From contig JAWKWB010000007.1 in assembly GCA_041397775.1 (NCBI GenBank), positions 248,001-312,000 on the forward strand: a DNA stretch of 64,000 nt, in the 5' to 3' direction. The DNA is from Ga0077555 sp041397775. Lineage in GTDB: Bacteria > Pseudomonadota > Alphaproteobacteria > Rhizobiales > Hyphomicrobiaceae. This document shows positions 33,922 through 42,299 of the stretch, piece by piece. Numbering within the stretch: position 1 is the first letter of the stretch; every line of letters begins with the position of its first letter. A program made the position numbers and the translations under genes. The notes below the pieces were generated by a model, which saw nothing but the letters and a program-made list of their open reading frames with translations, was not told the origin of the DNA and ran no database searches.

Positions 33922-34887
33922 TCAAGCCGCCGCGGCGGTGATGCCGAGGTAGGCGTCGAACGCCGCCCAGAAGCGCTGCCGAACCTCGTCGCGCTCTTGC
34001 AGGATCTCATGCTGCGATCCGGCGATGACGACGCGCGCACCGATCTTCATGCGGTTGGCGAGTTCCTCGATCGCGGCGGAGGAGACGATGCGGTCGTTGC
34101 CCGCCGCCACCATCAAGACCGGCACCCTGACCCGCAGTGCGAATTCCGGCTGCATCAGGCTGGCGCAAGAGCGTAGCGCCGCCCTCAGCCAAGCGACCGT
34201 CGGCCCGCCCAGGGCGAGGTGCGGGGCAACCTCGATGAGTTGCTGCGTGCGCCGGAACCGCTCCTGGTCGGACGTCAGGGGATTGTTCTGGAAGTCGCGC
34301 AATTCTTCCGGCTTGTCCGAGCCGCCGCGCACGTAGAGCTGGCCGGTCGGTCCCCAGCCCAGGAGTTCGGCGTAAAGCCGCACCAGCGCCCGTGGCGCGC
34401 CGAGCTTCTCGTCGGCGATCGTCACCATCGGCGCCGATAGCACCATGCGGTCGAACCACGAGTCGGCCGCGATCGCGTTATGGAGCAACATGTTGCCGCC
34501 CATGGAGTGGGCCAGCGCCACGTACGGCGGCGGGCAGTTTGGTAGCACCGCGTCCTGCATGAACCGCGCGAGATCGCGGCCGTACTCGGAGAAGCTGCGC
34601 ACATGCCCCTTGCGCGGATTATCGAGTGGCCGCTGCGAGCCCCCCTGGCCGCGCCAGTCGTGGATCGCCACCGAAAACCCGCGCCGCCTCAGATCCGAAA
34701 TGACCTCGAAGTACTTCTCGATGAACTCGCCGCGGCCGGGAAAGACGCAAACGGTCCCGCGTCGGGGCGTTCGCGTGGGCTCCCAATGCGCATAGCGCAG
34801 GGCGGTGCCGTCATGTCCTTGAAACATGCCGACGGTGGCCCCGCTGGGAACGGGGTTGCGCGCGAGCGTGACGAGTTCGGTGCTCAT
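33922..34887 (-). CDS. alpha/beta hydrolase (lysophospholipase-like)
   Basis: The 321-residue serine hydrolase of the S33/Hydrolase_4 type resembles PldB and monoacylglycerol lipases. The catalytic elements are the nucleophile elbow ALAHSMGGNML, an acidic residue in VLMVAAGNDRIV, and the His in VVIAGSQHEIL. The oxyanion loop is in VCVFPGRGEFIEKYFEV, and DWRGQGGSQRP is typical of PldB relatives. There is no signal peptide, so it acts in the cytoplasm, probably on lysophospholipids or acylglycerols. Confidence 0.9.
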   Translation of the reverse strand: MSTELVTLARNPVPSGATVGMFQGHDGTALRYAHWEPTRTPRRGTVCVFPGRGEFIEKYFEVISDLRRRGFSVAIHDWRGQGGSQRPLDNPRKGHVRSFSEYGRDLARFMQDAVLPNCPPPYVALAHSMGGNMLLHNAIAADSWFDRMVLSAPMVTIADEKLGAPRALVRLYAELLGWGPTGQLYVRGGSDKPEELRDFQNNPLTSDQERFRRTQQLIEVAPHLALGGPTVAWLRAALRSCASLMQPEFALRVRVPVLMVAAGNDRIVSSAAIEELANRMKIGARVVIAGSQHEILQERDEVRQRFWAAFDAYLGITAAAA

Positions 34888-35022
34888 GGCGATGGCCTGA
34901 TGGTGGGGTCCCTGCGGCGGGACGTGACGGCAACCCGGTCCAGGTCACCTTATCACGACGCCAATCCCGATTGAACACCGTGCGGATGCGACCCGCGTCC
35001 TTCGGCAACGCCAAAAGCGAAG

Positions 35023-35049
35023 GCGGGCACGCCATGGCGACGTGCCCGC
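35023..35049 (-). terminator. intrinsic terminator after PepSY-like gene
   Basis: The perfect arms GCGGGCACG (35023-35031) and CGTGCCCGC (35041-35049) enclose a nine-base loop. On the minus strand the hairpin runs into CTTCGCTTTTGG. It lies 50 bp after the stop of the 35100-35639 gene. Confidence 0.7.
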
Positions 35050-35099
35050 GCGGTGTTTTCGACGCCCGCGACCGAGCGACGGCTGCAGTCGATCAGCGC

Positions 35100-35639
35100 T
35101 CAGTAGTAGGGCCGCTGAGGCGGATCGCGCCGGCTGTCCCAGGCGTAGGGCACGTGATCGTCTCGGCGCAAAAGTCGGCTGGCCACGATCTCGCCCGAGC
35201 AGCGGTCGATCTTCAGCGCATAGAGATCGCCGTTGCGGCGACGCGCATGCACGCGGGCCAGTCCGTTCTTCAGCCCGACATCGCGAAATGCGCGCCAGCC
35301 CTCCGACTCGAGGCGGTCGCGGATCACCTCGTGGGGCACGCACGCATCCGCCCGGTGCCGATGCCGCGGTGGGCCCTCACGGTAGAACCGGTCCGGCGGA
35401 TACACATCCACCCGCGGGATGGGAGGCTGCACCCGTTCCGCATAGAACGGGCGCCGGTAATGCTCGCGCGGCGGCGCGGCATCGTGGCCGTAGAGATCCC
35501 GATAGCGCGGGTCCTCGTAGGCCGACGCATAGCGATCATGGGGAATGTAGCCGTAGTCGAGATCGGCTGCTTTGGCGCCGGCCATGCCGGTTCCAAGTGC
35601 CGCCGCAACTGCAAGTGCTGCAACGGTCGTGCGTGTCAT
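35100..35639 (-). CDS. exported PepSY-like hypothetical protein
   Basis: The 179-residue product has a signal peptide (TVAALAVAAALGTGMAGAKA), a Tyr/Arg/Pro/His-rich low-complexity middle (residues 30-100), and a C-terminal domain of about 70 residues reading VIRDRLESEGWRAFRDVGLKNGLARVHARRRNGDLYALKIDRCSGEI, which resembles a PepSY-type module. Such proteins are frequent in Hyphomicrobiales and have no assigned function. The start is fixed by AGGAGGA 13 bases before ATG 35639. It is a single gene with its own terminator. Confidence 0.78.
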   Translation of the reverse strand: MTRTTVAALAVAAALGTGMAGAKAADLDYGYIPHDRYASAYEDPRYRDLYGHDAAPPREHYRRPFYAERVQPPIPRVDVYPPDRFYREGPPRHRHRADACVPHEVIRDRLESEGWRAFRDVGLKNGLARVHARRRNGDLYALKIDRCSGEIVASRLLRRDDHVPYAWDSRRDPPQRPYY

Positions 35640-35878
35640 CGCTGGGGATCCTCCTGGCGCGATTGCGCGGCAAAGCCGCGTCTCCCTCCCAAGGCAATCT
35701 GGCGACATCAACCTGAATGCAGGCTCAAGCCCGCGTTCATCCTGCATTCACCGGACGTCGCCACGCCCCCCACGCCTTGAACGCTAACAGCTTGCAGTTA
35801 GGTGGAAAAGTGCATCCCGCCAACTCTTCGCGCGCGTTGCGGCCAGAGCACACGGTGCGCTCTTTCCCTGTACGGACG

Positions 35879-35905
35879 AAAAAGGCCCGATCTCGCGACC
35901 GGGCC
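35879..35905 (-). terminator. intrinsic terminator of bamE
   Basis: On the minus strand GGCCCG (35905-35900) pairs with CGGGCC (35889-35884) around a GTCGCGAGAT loop and is followed by TTTTT (35883-35879). It lies about 40 bp after the bamE stop. Confidence 0.88.
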
Positions 35906-35947
35906 TGTCGGTAGGCTTTGATCCGTGAACGTCCATCCGGTGGCGGA

Positions 35948-36418
35948 TCAATCCGGTATGATCTTCTGCTTGGCGCCGACGCCGCGGAAGAATTTCGCAA
36001 GGAAGCCCTTGTCGCGCATGTAGGCCTGGGTCTCACCCTTGCTGAAGTCGACGATCTGTCCGTCCTTGAGCCCGTAATGCGCGATGCGATCCACGGTCTC
36101 CGCTGGGCCGAAGTAGACGGCGACGACCTTGCGGTCGACTTCCTGCTCTTTGAAGAAGGCGGTCTGCTTGTTGGTGCTCGAAATGTAGTAGAAGGCCCGG
36201 TTTCCCGAGACGCTGGAGGTGGTATCGGGCGTTCCCAGCGTGGTGCGCACGGCATCCTGCGTCATGCCGGGCTGGATCTGCTGCAGATCCGTATCGCCGA
36301 ACTGGTGGCCATGCTTCAGCGTCGTCGTCGAGCAGCCGGACAAGGCGACCATCACGAGCGCCGCGGCGCTGGCGGCGCGCAGGTCGAGACTGCGAATTTT
36401 CGGGCGAGTGGACATCAT
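35948..36418 (-). CDS. bamE: outer membrane protein assembly factor BamE
   Basis: This small lipoprotein of the BAM complex (SmpA/OmlA family) has 156 residues: the lipobox LSGC near residue 29, and the OmlA fold with FGDTDLQQIQPGMTQDAVRTTLGTPDTTS, the beta segment AFYYISS and KVVAVYFGPAETVDRIAHYGLKDG. Two adjacent ATGs (36418, 36415) precede the signal peptide; upstream in-frame codons are not family sequence. It is divergent from the bc1 chaperone gene, the conserved alphaproteobacterial arrangement. Confidence 0.94.
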   Translation of the reverse strand: MMSTRPKIRSLDLRAASAAALVMVALSGCSTTTLKHGHQFGDTDLQQIQPGMTQDAVRTTLGTPDTTSSVSGNRAFYYISSTNKQTAFFKEQEVDRKVVAVYFGPAETVDRIAHYGLKDGQIVDFSKGETQAYMRDKGFLAKFFRGVGAKQKIIPD

Positions 36419-36604
36419 GGCACTGCTGGCTTCATTTCCTCGGCTGGCACATGGCACAAGGACGCGCCATAACGGCAACTCGAATTCAACACTCGGCTGT
36501 GCGAACAGTGGATCTGTCGCATACCGCCGGGGGGATGCGGTGACAACCTACCTTGCTGGCCTCGCCCACAGTTGCGTGCGGTCGGACGGGTGAATGAGAT
36601 CGGA

Positions 36605-37192
36605 ATGGGCAACCTCATGTTGCGTTGGCGCACACGAACGGCCGAGCGGGACCGCATCGCAAACAGCCTGTACGACGCGATTGTGGCGCAAGCGCGGGAG
36701 GCTGTGTTCTATCGCGAAGGTCAGGTTCCCGACACGATGGAGGGCCGCATCGAGATGATCATGCTGCACGTGGCCATCCTGCTCGAGCGCTTGAAAACCG
36801 AAGGAAATTCGGGGCAGCGGGTCGGCCAGCGCGTCATGGAGAATTTCGTGGCCGAGATGGACGACGCACTGCGCCAGATCGGCATTGGCGACATGGGCGT
36901 ACCCCATCGCGTCAAGCGGGCTGCCGCCGCGCTGGGCGAGCGCTGCCGGGACTATCAGGGCGCGTTGAGCCCGTCCCCCGCCGTCGACGCGTCCCGCGGC
37001 GATCCGTTGGCGGCGGCCCTGGCGCGCCACATCTATGCGAGTGCGCCGGTCGCAGGCACGGCACATCCCGTCGTGCCGCTGGCGGCCTACGTCAGGGGGG
37101 CCTCGCAGGCTCTGGCCGCATGGCCGAGCGAGGCGCTGCTCGACGGCCGCATCGAGCTGCCGCAACCGCAGCCCGCCGCTTTCGCGGTATGA
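36605..37192 (+). CDS. ubiquinol-cytochrome c chaperone (CBP3-like)
   Basis: The 195-residue product belongs to the CBP3/ubiquinol-cytochrome-c chaperone family, needed in mitochondria for cytochrome b synthesis and bc1 assembly. Features: IANSLYDAIVAQAREAVFYREGQVPDTMEGRIEMIMLHVAILLERL and VAEMDDALRQIGIGDMGVPHRVKRAAAALGERCRDY. The start is uncertain between ATG 36605 and a GTG at 36572. The stop overlaps the start of yceD (ATGA), so the two are coupled. Confidence 0.9.
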   Translation: MGNLMLRWRTRTAERDRIANSLYDAIVAQAREAVFYREGQVPDTMEGRIEMIMLHVAILLERLKTEGNSGQRVGQRVMENFVAEMDDALRQIGIGDMGVPHRVKRAAAALGERCRDYQGALSPSPAVDASRGDPLAAALARHIYASAPVAGTAHPVVPLAAYVRGASQALAAWPSEALLDGRIELPQPQPAAFAV

Positions 37193-37743
37193 GCGGAGTG
37201 GGAACGACCATGGATATCTTGCGCTGGACACACGCCGTTGCCTCGATCCCCGACAAGGGGCTGGCCCAGGATCGTGCGGCGACGGAGGCCGAATGCGCCG
37301 CGATTGGCGCGGCGCTGGGCGTTCTCGCCTGCCGATCGCTGCGTGCGCGCTATCGCATCGCCCCGCGGGGTACGGGCGTCTATCGGCTATCCGGCCGGGT
37401 CGTCGCCGACGTGGAGCAGGCATGCGTGGTCACGCTCGAGCCCGTCGCAGAGCGCATCGAGGCCGAGTTGAGTGTGCTGTTGCGTCCCGCCGCCCGCCGC
37501 CAGGACGACGCGCTGGATATCACCGACCCCTTCGACGAGGACGAGGTGGAGGAGATCGAATCCGGCACGATCGACGTCGGCCGCATCGTCTACGAGGAAA
37601 TCGCCTCGCGGCTCGATCCCTATCCGCGCGCTCCCGGCGCCGACTTCGATTGGAAGGACGAGGCGGCATCCGAAAGCGACGAGGAGAAGGAGAATCCCTT
37701 CGCCAAGCTCGCGGCGCTGCGCAAGGAAGATCCGCAGAAATAG
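37189..37743 (+). CDS. YceD family protein (DUF177)
   Basis: The 184-residue YceD homologue is implicated in 23S rRNA metabolism and usually encoded before rpmF or plsX. It shows IPDKGLAQDRAATEAECAAIGAALG, RARYRIAPRGTGVYRLSGRVVADVEQACVVTLEPV and DPFDEDEVEEIESGTIDVGRIVYEEIASRLDPYPRAPGADF, ending in an acidic tail with NPFAKLAALR. ATG 37189 overlaps the chaperone stop. An internal ATG at 37210 is possible. rpmF is not next to it here; plsX follows after 253 bp. Confidence 0.9.
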   Translation: MSGVGTTMDILRWTHAVASIPDKGLAQDRAATEAECAAIGAALGVLACRSLRARYRIAPRGTGVYRLSGRVVADVEQACVVTLEPVAERIEAELSVLLRPAARRQDDALDITDPFDEDEVEEIESGTIDVGRIVYEEIASRLDPYPRAPGADFDWKDEAASESDEEKENPFAKLAALRKEDPQK

Positions 37744-37996
37744 CGCGGATGCCCGGCCGGTTGCCGGCCGGTTGCCTCGTAGGCAACTGAAGGCCGAGAA
37801 GAGTGCGGGCAACCGAAGGCCAACAAAACCGCAGGCGGCGGAATGGCTACGGTTTGCCGATCGCTGCGGAGAGGCACGCAATTCAGGTTGTTTCGGCAAT
37901 CGAAATCGCTATGGTCGGGCGGTTTTCAGGGGTGGTTAGGTGGGGCATCCGCGCGGCATCGGCGCGGGCTCCGCGCAAGCAGTCGGACGAAGCCGC

Positions 37997-39109
37997 ATGG
38001 CAGGGGAGAAGACACTCGCGCTCGACGCGATGGGCGGGGATCACGGCCCGGAAGTGGTCGTGCCCGGTGCTGCCCTGGCATTGGCGCAGCATCCCGACAT
38101 GCGCTTTGCGATCTTCGGGGACGAGGCGCGTATTGCGGCGGCCATCGCGGCGCACCCAGCACTCGCCGCCCGCTCGCGCATCGTTCACACGGCGCTTTCC
38201 ATCGGCATGGACGACAAGCCCAGCCAGGCGCTGCGCCGCGGCAAGGGCTCCAGCATGTGGCTGGCCCTCGAGGCCGTGAAGAATGGCGAAGCCGCCGCTG
38301 CCATTTCCGCCGGCAACACCGGCGCGCTGATGGCGGTCGCGCGCCTCATTCTTCGCCCCATGCCCGGCATCGAACGGCCCGCGATCGCTGCGCAGTGGCC
38401 TACGATCCACAAGCCGTCGATCGTCCTGGATGTAGGTTCCAACATCGGCGCCACGCCGCGCCAGCTCATGGAATTCGCGTTGATGGGCGCCGCCATGGCG
38501 CGCGCGCGGCTGCACGTGGACCGGCCGACGGTCGGCCTGCTCAATGTCGGCACCGAGGAGATCAAGGGCAACGAAGCGGTGAAAGAGGCGCACGCGCGCC
38601 TGAAGCGCGACGACCTCGGCCTGCCGTTGACCTATCACGGCTTCGTGGAAGGCGATCAGATCGGCCAGGGCGTGGTCGATGTCGTGGTGGTGGAGGGTTT
38701 TGCGGGCAACATTGCCTTGAAGACCGCCGAAGGCACCGCCAGGCAGATGGGCACCTACCTGAAAGACGCGATGACCCGGAGCTGGATCACCAAGCTGGGA
38801 GCGGTCATCGCGCGCGGCGGCTTCGAGGCCTTGAAGGCGCGCATCGATCCGCGCCGCCTCAACGGCGGGCCTTTCCTCGGCCTCAACGGCATTGCGATCA
38901 AGAGCCACGGGGGCACGGACGCATTCGGTTTTGCTCATGCGATCAATGTCGGCTACGACATGGCCGCCAGCGGGTTCCGGGAACGGCTGGCCGCCGATAT
39001 CGAAGCATTCGGCGCGAAGCTCGACGCCGATGTTGCAACTGCGGACGGCGAGCGTGAATCCAGCGCGGCGGTGCCGGGTGGCCCACGCGACGACGACAAG
39101 ACGAGGTGA
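37997..39109 (+). CDS. plsX: phosphate acyltransferase PlsX
   Basis: PlsX makes acyl-phosphate from acyl-ACP for phosphatidic acid synthesis. The 370-residue product starts KTLALDAMGGDHGPEVVVPGA and contains SSMWLALEAVKNGEAAAAISAGNTGALMA, VLDVGSNIGATPRQLMEFALMG, LLNVGTEEIKGN and VVVEGFAGNIALKTAEG. ATG 37997 starts the family sequence. fabH follows after only 3 bp, forming the classical plsX-fabH pair. Confidence 0.96.
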   Translation: MAGEKTLALDAMGGDHGPEVVVPGAALALAQHPDMRFAIFGDEARIAAAIAAHPALAARSRIVHTALSIGMDDKPSQALRRGKGSSMWLALEAVKNGEAAAAISAGNTGALMAVARLILRPMPGIERPAIAAQWPTIHKPSIVLDVGSNIGATPRQLMEFALMGAAMARARLHVDRPTVGLLNVGTEEIKGNEAVKEAHARLKRDDLGLPLTYHGFVEGDQIGQGVVDVVVVEGFAGNIALKTAEGTARQMGTYLKDAMTRSWITKLGAVIARGGFEALKARIDPRRLNGGPFLGLNGIAIKSHGGTDAFGFAHAINVGYDMAASGFRERLAADIEAFGAKLDADVATADGERESSAAVPGGPRDDDKTR

Positions 39110-39112
39110 ACA

Positions 39113-40090
39113 GTGGCGGTTATTCGTTCGGTGATCCGTGGCGTCGGAGCCTACCTTCCAAAGCGCGTCCTGACCAACGACGAGATGTCGAAGATCGTCG
39201 ACACGACGGACGAGTGGATCACGGAGCGCACCGGCATCAAGCAGCGCCACGTGGCCGCCGACGACGAAAAGACCAGCGATCTGGGGATCGCGGCGGCGCG
39301 GCAGGCTCTCGTGCGGGCCGGCATCGACCCGATCGAGATCGATCTCGTCATCTGTGCCACCGCGACGCCCGATCGCACCTTCCCCGCAACGGCCGTGAAG
39401 ATCCAGGCGGCGCTGGGTATCACCAAGGGCGCGGCCTTCGACATCCAGGCCGTCTGCTCGGGCTTCGTCTACGCCATGGCGACCGCCGACAATTTCCTCA
39501 AGACGGGCCAGTTCAAGCGCGCGCTCGTCATCGGTGCGGAGACCTTCTCGCGCATCCTCGACTGGACGGATCGCGGCACCTGCGTGCTCTTCGGTGACGG
39601 CGCCGGCGCCGTCGTTCTCGAGGCCCAGCCGCAGCACGGCGGACGCGAGGACCGCGGCATCCTCGCCACCAAGATCCGCTCGGACGGACGCTACGAGGAC
39701 CTGCTGTATGTCGACGGCGGCCCAGGCTCCACGAAAACCACCGGCCATCTGCGCATGAACGGCCGCGAGGTGTTCCGGCACGCGGTCCAGAAGATCCACG
39801 GCGTGATCGAAGAAACCCTCGTCATGACCGGCTACGCCCCGGATGAAATCGATCTTTACGTGCCGCACCAGGCCAACCAGCGCATTCTGGATGGCATCGC
39901 CAAGAAACTCGGCGTCGCGCCGGAGAAGATCATGGTGACGCTGTCCAAGCACGGCAATACGTCGGCAGCCTCCATCCCGCTCGCCCTCAATCAGGCGTTC
40001 GAGCAGCACAAACTGAAGGAAGGCTCGCTCGTGCTGATGGAAGCGATGGGGGGCGGTTTCACCTGGGGCGCCGTGCTGGCTCGCTGGTAA
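39113..40090 (+). CDS. fabH: beta-ketoacyl-ACP synthase III
   Basis: FabH condenses acetyl-CoA (or a similar primer) with malonyl-ACP to start fatty-acid synthesis. The 325-residue product has the triad Cys in FDIQAVCSGFVYA, His in YVPHQANQRILD and Asn in KHGNTSAASIP, plus the N-terminal VIRGVGAYLPKRVLTN and C-terminal MEAMGGGFTWGAVLARW. The start codon is GTG. It is probably co-transcribed with plsX. Confidence 0.96.
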   Translation: MAVIRSVIRGVGAYLPKRVLTNDEMSKIVDTTDEWITERTGIKQRHVAADDEKTSDLGIAAARQALVRAGIDPIEIDLVICATATPDRTFPATAVKIQAALGITKGAAFDIQAVCSGFVYAMATADNFLKTGQFKRALVIGAETFSRILDWTDRGTCVLFGDGAGAVVLEAQPQHGGREDRGILATKIRSDGRYEDLLYVDGGPGSTKTTGHLRMNGREVFRHAVQKIHGVIEETLVMTGYAPDEIDLYVPHQANQRILDGIAKKLGVAPEKIMVTLSKHGNTSAASIPLALNQAFEQHKLKEGSLVLMEAMGGGFTWGAVLARW

Positions 40091-40166
40091 AGCCGATGTT
40101 CCGCGGGCGCGTCGCTGCACTGCGGCAATTTTTGAGGAAATTCATTGTGTTGCCTGCGAAACTACA

Positions 40167-40195
40167 TTGACCGCCGATTGGGCAGTGGATAGCAT
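40167..40195 (+). promoter_or_regulatory. ihfA promoter
   Basis: TTGACC (40167-40172), a 17-bp spacer and TAGCAT (40190-40195) lie 30 bp before the ihfA start. They provide a separate promoter inside the plsX-fabH-ihfA-merR run. The local ribosome site is AGGGGAGG. Confidence 0.6.
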
Positions 40196-40225
40196 CGCCC
40201 CGTTTTCAAGGGGAGGCGTAGTAAA

Positions 40226-40543
40226 ATGGGCAATAAAACGCTCACGCGGGCAGACCTGGCGGACGCCGTCGTCCGAAAGATCGGGCTGCCGCGCAACGAG
40301 TCGCAGGAGCTGGTGGAGCAGGTGTTGGAGATCATCTCCAGCGAGCTGGCCACCGGTAAGGGCGTCAAGCTGTCGTCGTTCGGGTCGTTCGGGGTGCGTC
40401 AGAAGGGTCAGCGTATCGGCCGCAATCCCAAGACGGGCGAAGAGGTGCCGATTACGCCCAGGCGGGTGCTGGTGTTCCGGGCCAGCAACATCATGAAGTC
40501 CAAAGTCAATTCAGGCGTCGGACGCAGGAAGGCAGCGGAGTAG
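40226..40543 (+). CDS. ihfA: integration host factor subunit alpha
   Basis: IHF alpha pairs with IHF beta to bend DNA at specific sites. The 105-residue product starts GNKTLTRADLADAVVRKIGLPRNESQELVEQVLE and has the DNA-inserting arm SSFGSFGVRQKGQRIGRNPKTGEEVPI with the intercalating Pro of RNPKTG, then VFRASNIMKSKVN. The position after fabH and before the MerR gene is conserved in alphaproteobacteria. The C-terminal tail RRKAAE is normal. Confidence 0.95.
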   Translation: MGNKTLTRADLADAVVRKIGLPRNESQELVEQVLEIISSELATGKGVKLSSFGSFGVRQKGQRIGRNPKTGEEVPITPRRVLVFRASNIMKSKVNSGVGRRKAAE

Positions 40544-40603
40544 CGGTTTGAGGCCGCAAGGCGCGCCCGACTGAGCCGGCACGAGGAAAGTGGGTCGGCT
40601 GAA

Positions 40604-41149
40604 ATGGTCAAGTCCGCAGAGGCATTTCGAACCATCAGCGAGGTTGCTGAGGAGCTCGATGTGCCCAAGCACGTGCTTCGGTTCTGGGAAGTGAAGTTCA
40701 CCCACGTCCGCCCGATGAAGCGGGGGGGAGGGCGACGCTATTACCGTCCCGAGGACGTCGAGCTGTTGCGCGGTATCCGCCATCTGCTCTACCGCGAGGG
40801 TTACACCATTCGCGGTGTGCAGAAGATCCTGCGCGAGCAGGGCGCTGATCCCGTGAAGCAACGCGGCCTCCTCGCGGCAGCCGCGAGCGCTGCCGGCGTG
40901 GTACCGGCAGGGCAAGCGCCAGCAGCCGCGCCATCGGCTCCGGCCTCGGCTGCGCCCAAGCGGCGCGCGAATGCGGCTGCCCCCAAGGGGCCAGTCGACG
41001 GGGCGACACGTCCCGTCGCGCTGGACGACGTCGTGGGCAATGCCATTGCCGCCCTGCAGCAGTGCCAGGAAATCTTGCGCGCGGCGCGCGCGGCTTCGGG
41101 CGGAAAGAAGACTGCGAAGTCTGGCAAACCTCTGAGTGCTGCGGGATGA
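40604..41149 (+). CDS. MerR family transcriptional regulator
   Basis: The 181-residue product has the MerR winged-helix domain at the N-terminus (RTISEVAEELDVPKHVLRFWEVKFTHVRPMKRGGGRRYYRPEDVELLRGIRHLLYREGYTIRGVQKIL), then an Ala/Pro/Lys-rich disordered segment (about residues 90-145), and a short helical tail. There is no Cys pair or drug-binding domain, so the effector is unknown. This gene is the usual follower of ihfA in rhizobia. Its stop overlaps the start of the phosphopantetheinyl transferase gene. Confidence 0.9.
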   Translation: MVKSAEAFRTISEVAEELDVPKHVLRFWEVKFTHVRPMKRGGGRRYYRPEDVELLRGIRHLLYREGYTIRGVQKILREQGADPVKQRGLLAAAASAAGVVPAGQAPAAAPSAPASAAPKRRANAAAPKGPVDGATRPVALDDVVGNAIAALQQCQEILRAARAASGGKKTAKSGKPLSAAG

Positions 41150-41898
41150 TCACCCCGCGCACGGGCATCGTCGTGTGGTTCGCCACGCTCGATGCCGTGC
41201 AGTCGGCAGCCGTCCTGGCGATTTGGGGCGCGCGCATGGGAAACGGCAGCCCCGAACCCGTTGGCGTGTCTGAATCGAGCAGCGAAGCGGCGGCACGGCA
41301 CGGCGAGCGCCGGGCGGCCTATGCACTGTTGCGCCTGCTCCTGGCCAAGGAGGTCGGCCGAGAATGTGCGGCCCTCCCGATCATGCGCACGCCCGGCGGC
41401 AAGCCCCGGTTGGCTGGGGCGGACATCGCGTTCAATCTGTCGCGGAGCGGCGATCTGCTGGCGATCGGCCTGTCCGGCGTGGGCCCCGTCGGCATCGACA
41501 TCGAACGCCGCCGGCCGATCAAGGCCGCACCGCATCGCCAGGCCCGGATCGTGGCGGCGGGCGAGGCGATTGCATCGGGGCGCGCTTTGCCCGTTGCCCC
41601 GGAAGACGCCGAGGCGTCCTATCTTCAAGCCTGGGTGCGGCTCGAGGCGCTGGCCAAGGCCACCGGCGAGGGGATCGGAACCCTGCTGACGCGATTGGGC
41701 ATCATCGGTGGCGCCGCGCAGACCGCGGCACAGCCCGGCGAGGCCTGGCGCATCGAGGATCTCGAGCCCGGCGACGGCCTTTTCGCGGCCCTGGCCTGTC
41801 CACGGTCCCAAGGATGTGTGACGGCCCACTGGCTACCGGCCGACATCGCGGCATTTTTCGCCGATCCGCACGGATTGCGGCATCGACCATCGGGGTGA
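41146..41898 (+). CDS. 4'-phosphopantetheinyl transferase family protein
   Basis: These enzymes attach the CoA-derived phosphopantetheine arm to carrier proteins. The 250-residue protein shows the first Sfp-type block PGGKPRLAGADIAFNLSRSGDLLAIGLSG, the metal-binding VGIDIERRRP (Asp and Glu), and the second block SYLQAWVRLEALAKATGEGIG. In most relatives that block reads W-x-x-KEA-x-x-K; here the first Lys is Leu, while the Glu and the distal Lys remain. The start ATG 41146 overlaps the stop of the merR gene (ATGA). Position near plsX-fabH fits a role in activating acyl carrier protein. Confidence 0.8.
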   Translation: MITPRTGIVVWFATLDAVQSAAVLAIWGARMGNGSPEPVGVSESSSEAAARHGERRAAYALLRLLLAKEVGRECAALPIMRTPGGKPRLAGADIAFNLSRSGDLLAIGLSGVGPVGIDIERRRPIKAAPHRQARIVAAGEAIASGRALPVAPEDAEASYLQAWVRLEALAKATGEGIGTLLTRLGIIGGAAQTAAQPGEAWRIEDLEPGDGLFAALACPRSQGCVTAHWLPADIAAFFADPHGLRHRPSG

Positions 41899-42010
41899 TC
41901 GCAAATCTGTCCCCATCGAAGCCCAAGTTGGTATGGACTCGTGGCCCGATTTCGCGTAAACGCACCCTCGCTGTCGGCGCAAGGCGCATGCCTTGGCCCT
42001 CCGGCTCTAT

Positions 42011-42085
42011 TCCGCGGTAGCTCAATGGTAGAGCAACCGGCTGTTAACCGGTTGGTTGCAGGTTCGAGTCCTGCCCGCGGAGCCA
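42011..42085 (+). tRNA. tRNA-Asn (anticodon GTT)
   Basis: A complete 75-nt cloverleaf includes an encoded CCA end: acceptor stem TCCGCGG / CCGCGGA with discriminator G, D arm GTAGCTCAATGGTAGAGC, anticodon stem AACCGGC TGTTAACC GGTT with GTT at 42043-42045, and T arm GCAGGTTCGAGTCCTGC. It stands between the phosphopantetheinyl transferase and lyase genes. No integrase or duplicated 3' end is seen, so it is not an obvious island attachment site. Confidence 0.97.
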
Positions 42086-42299
42086 GAATTCATCATTTCA
42101 CGACATCCCGGCCTTTTCGCAGGACGCGAACGTTTCGGCGTCGCATCCATCGGGCGTTTCGCGCGCCCATGCCCGGACTTCGCATGCCCGGACTTTGCCC
42201 TTGCTGACGGCTGAACGGCGCGGCAACATCGCGGGCGTCCAACGAACGATCCGGGCCGGCCGACGGCGCCCGGTCCAATTTCGCGAAAGTCGAACCTCT

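Noticed and set aside
42011..42085. tRNA-Asn as an integration site for a genomic island
   Set aside because: No integrase gene and no repeated tRNA 3' end was seen downstream within the window.
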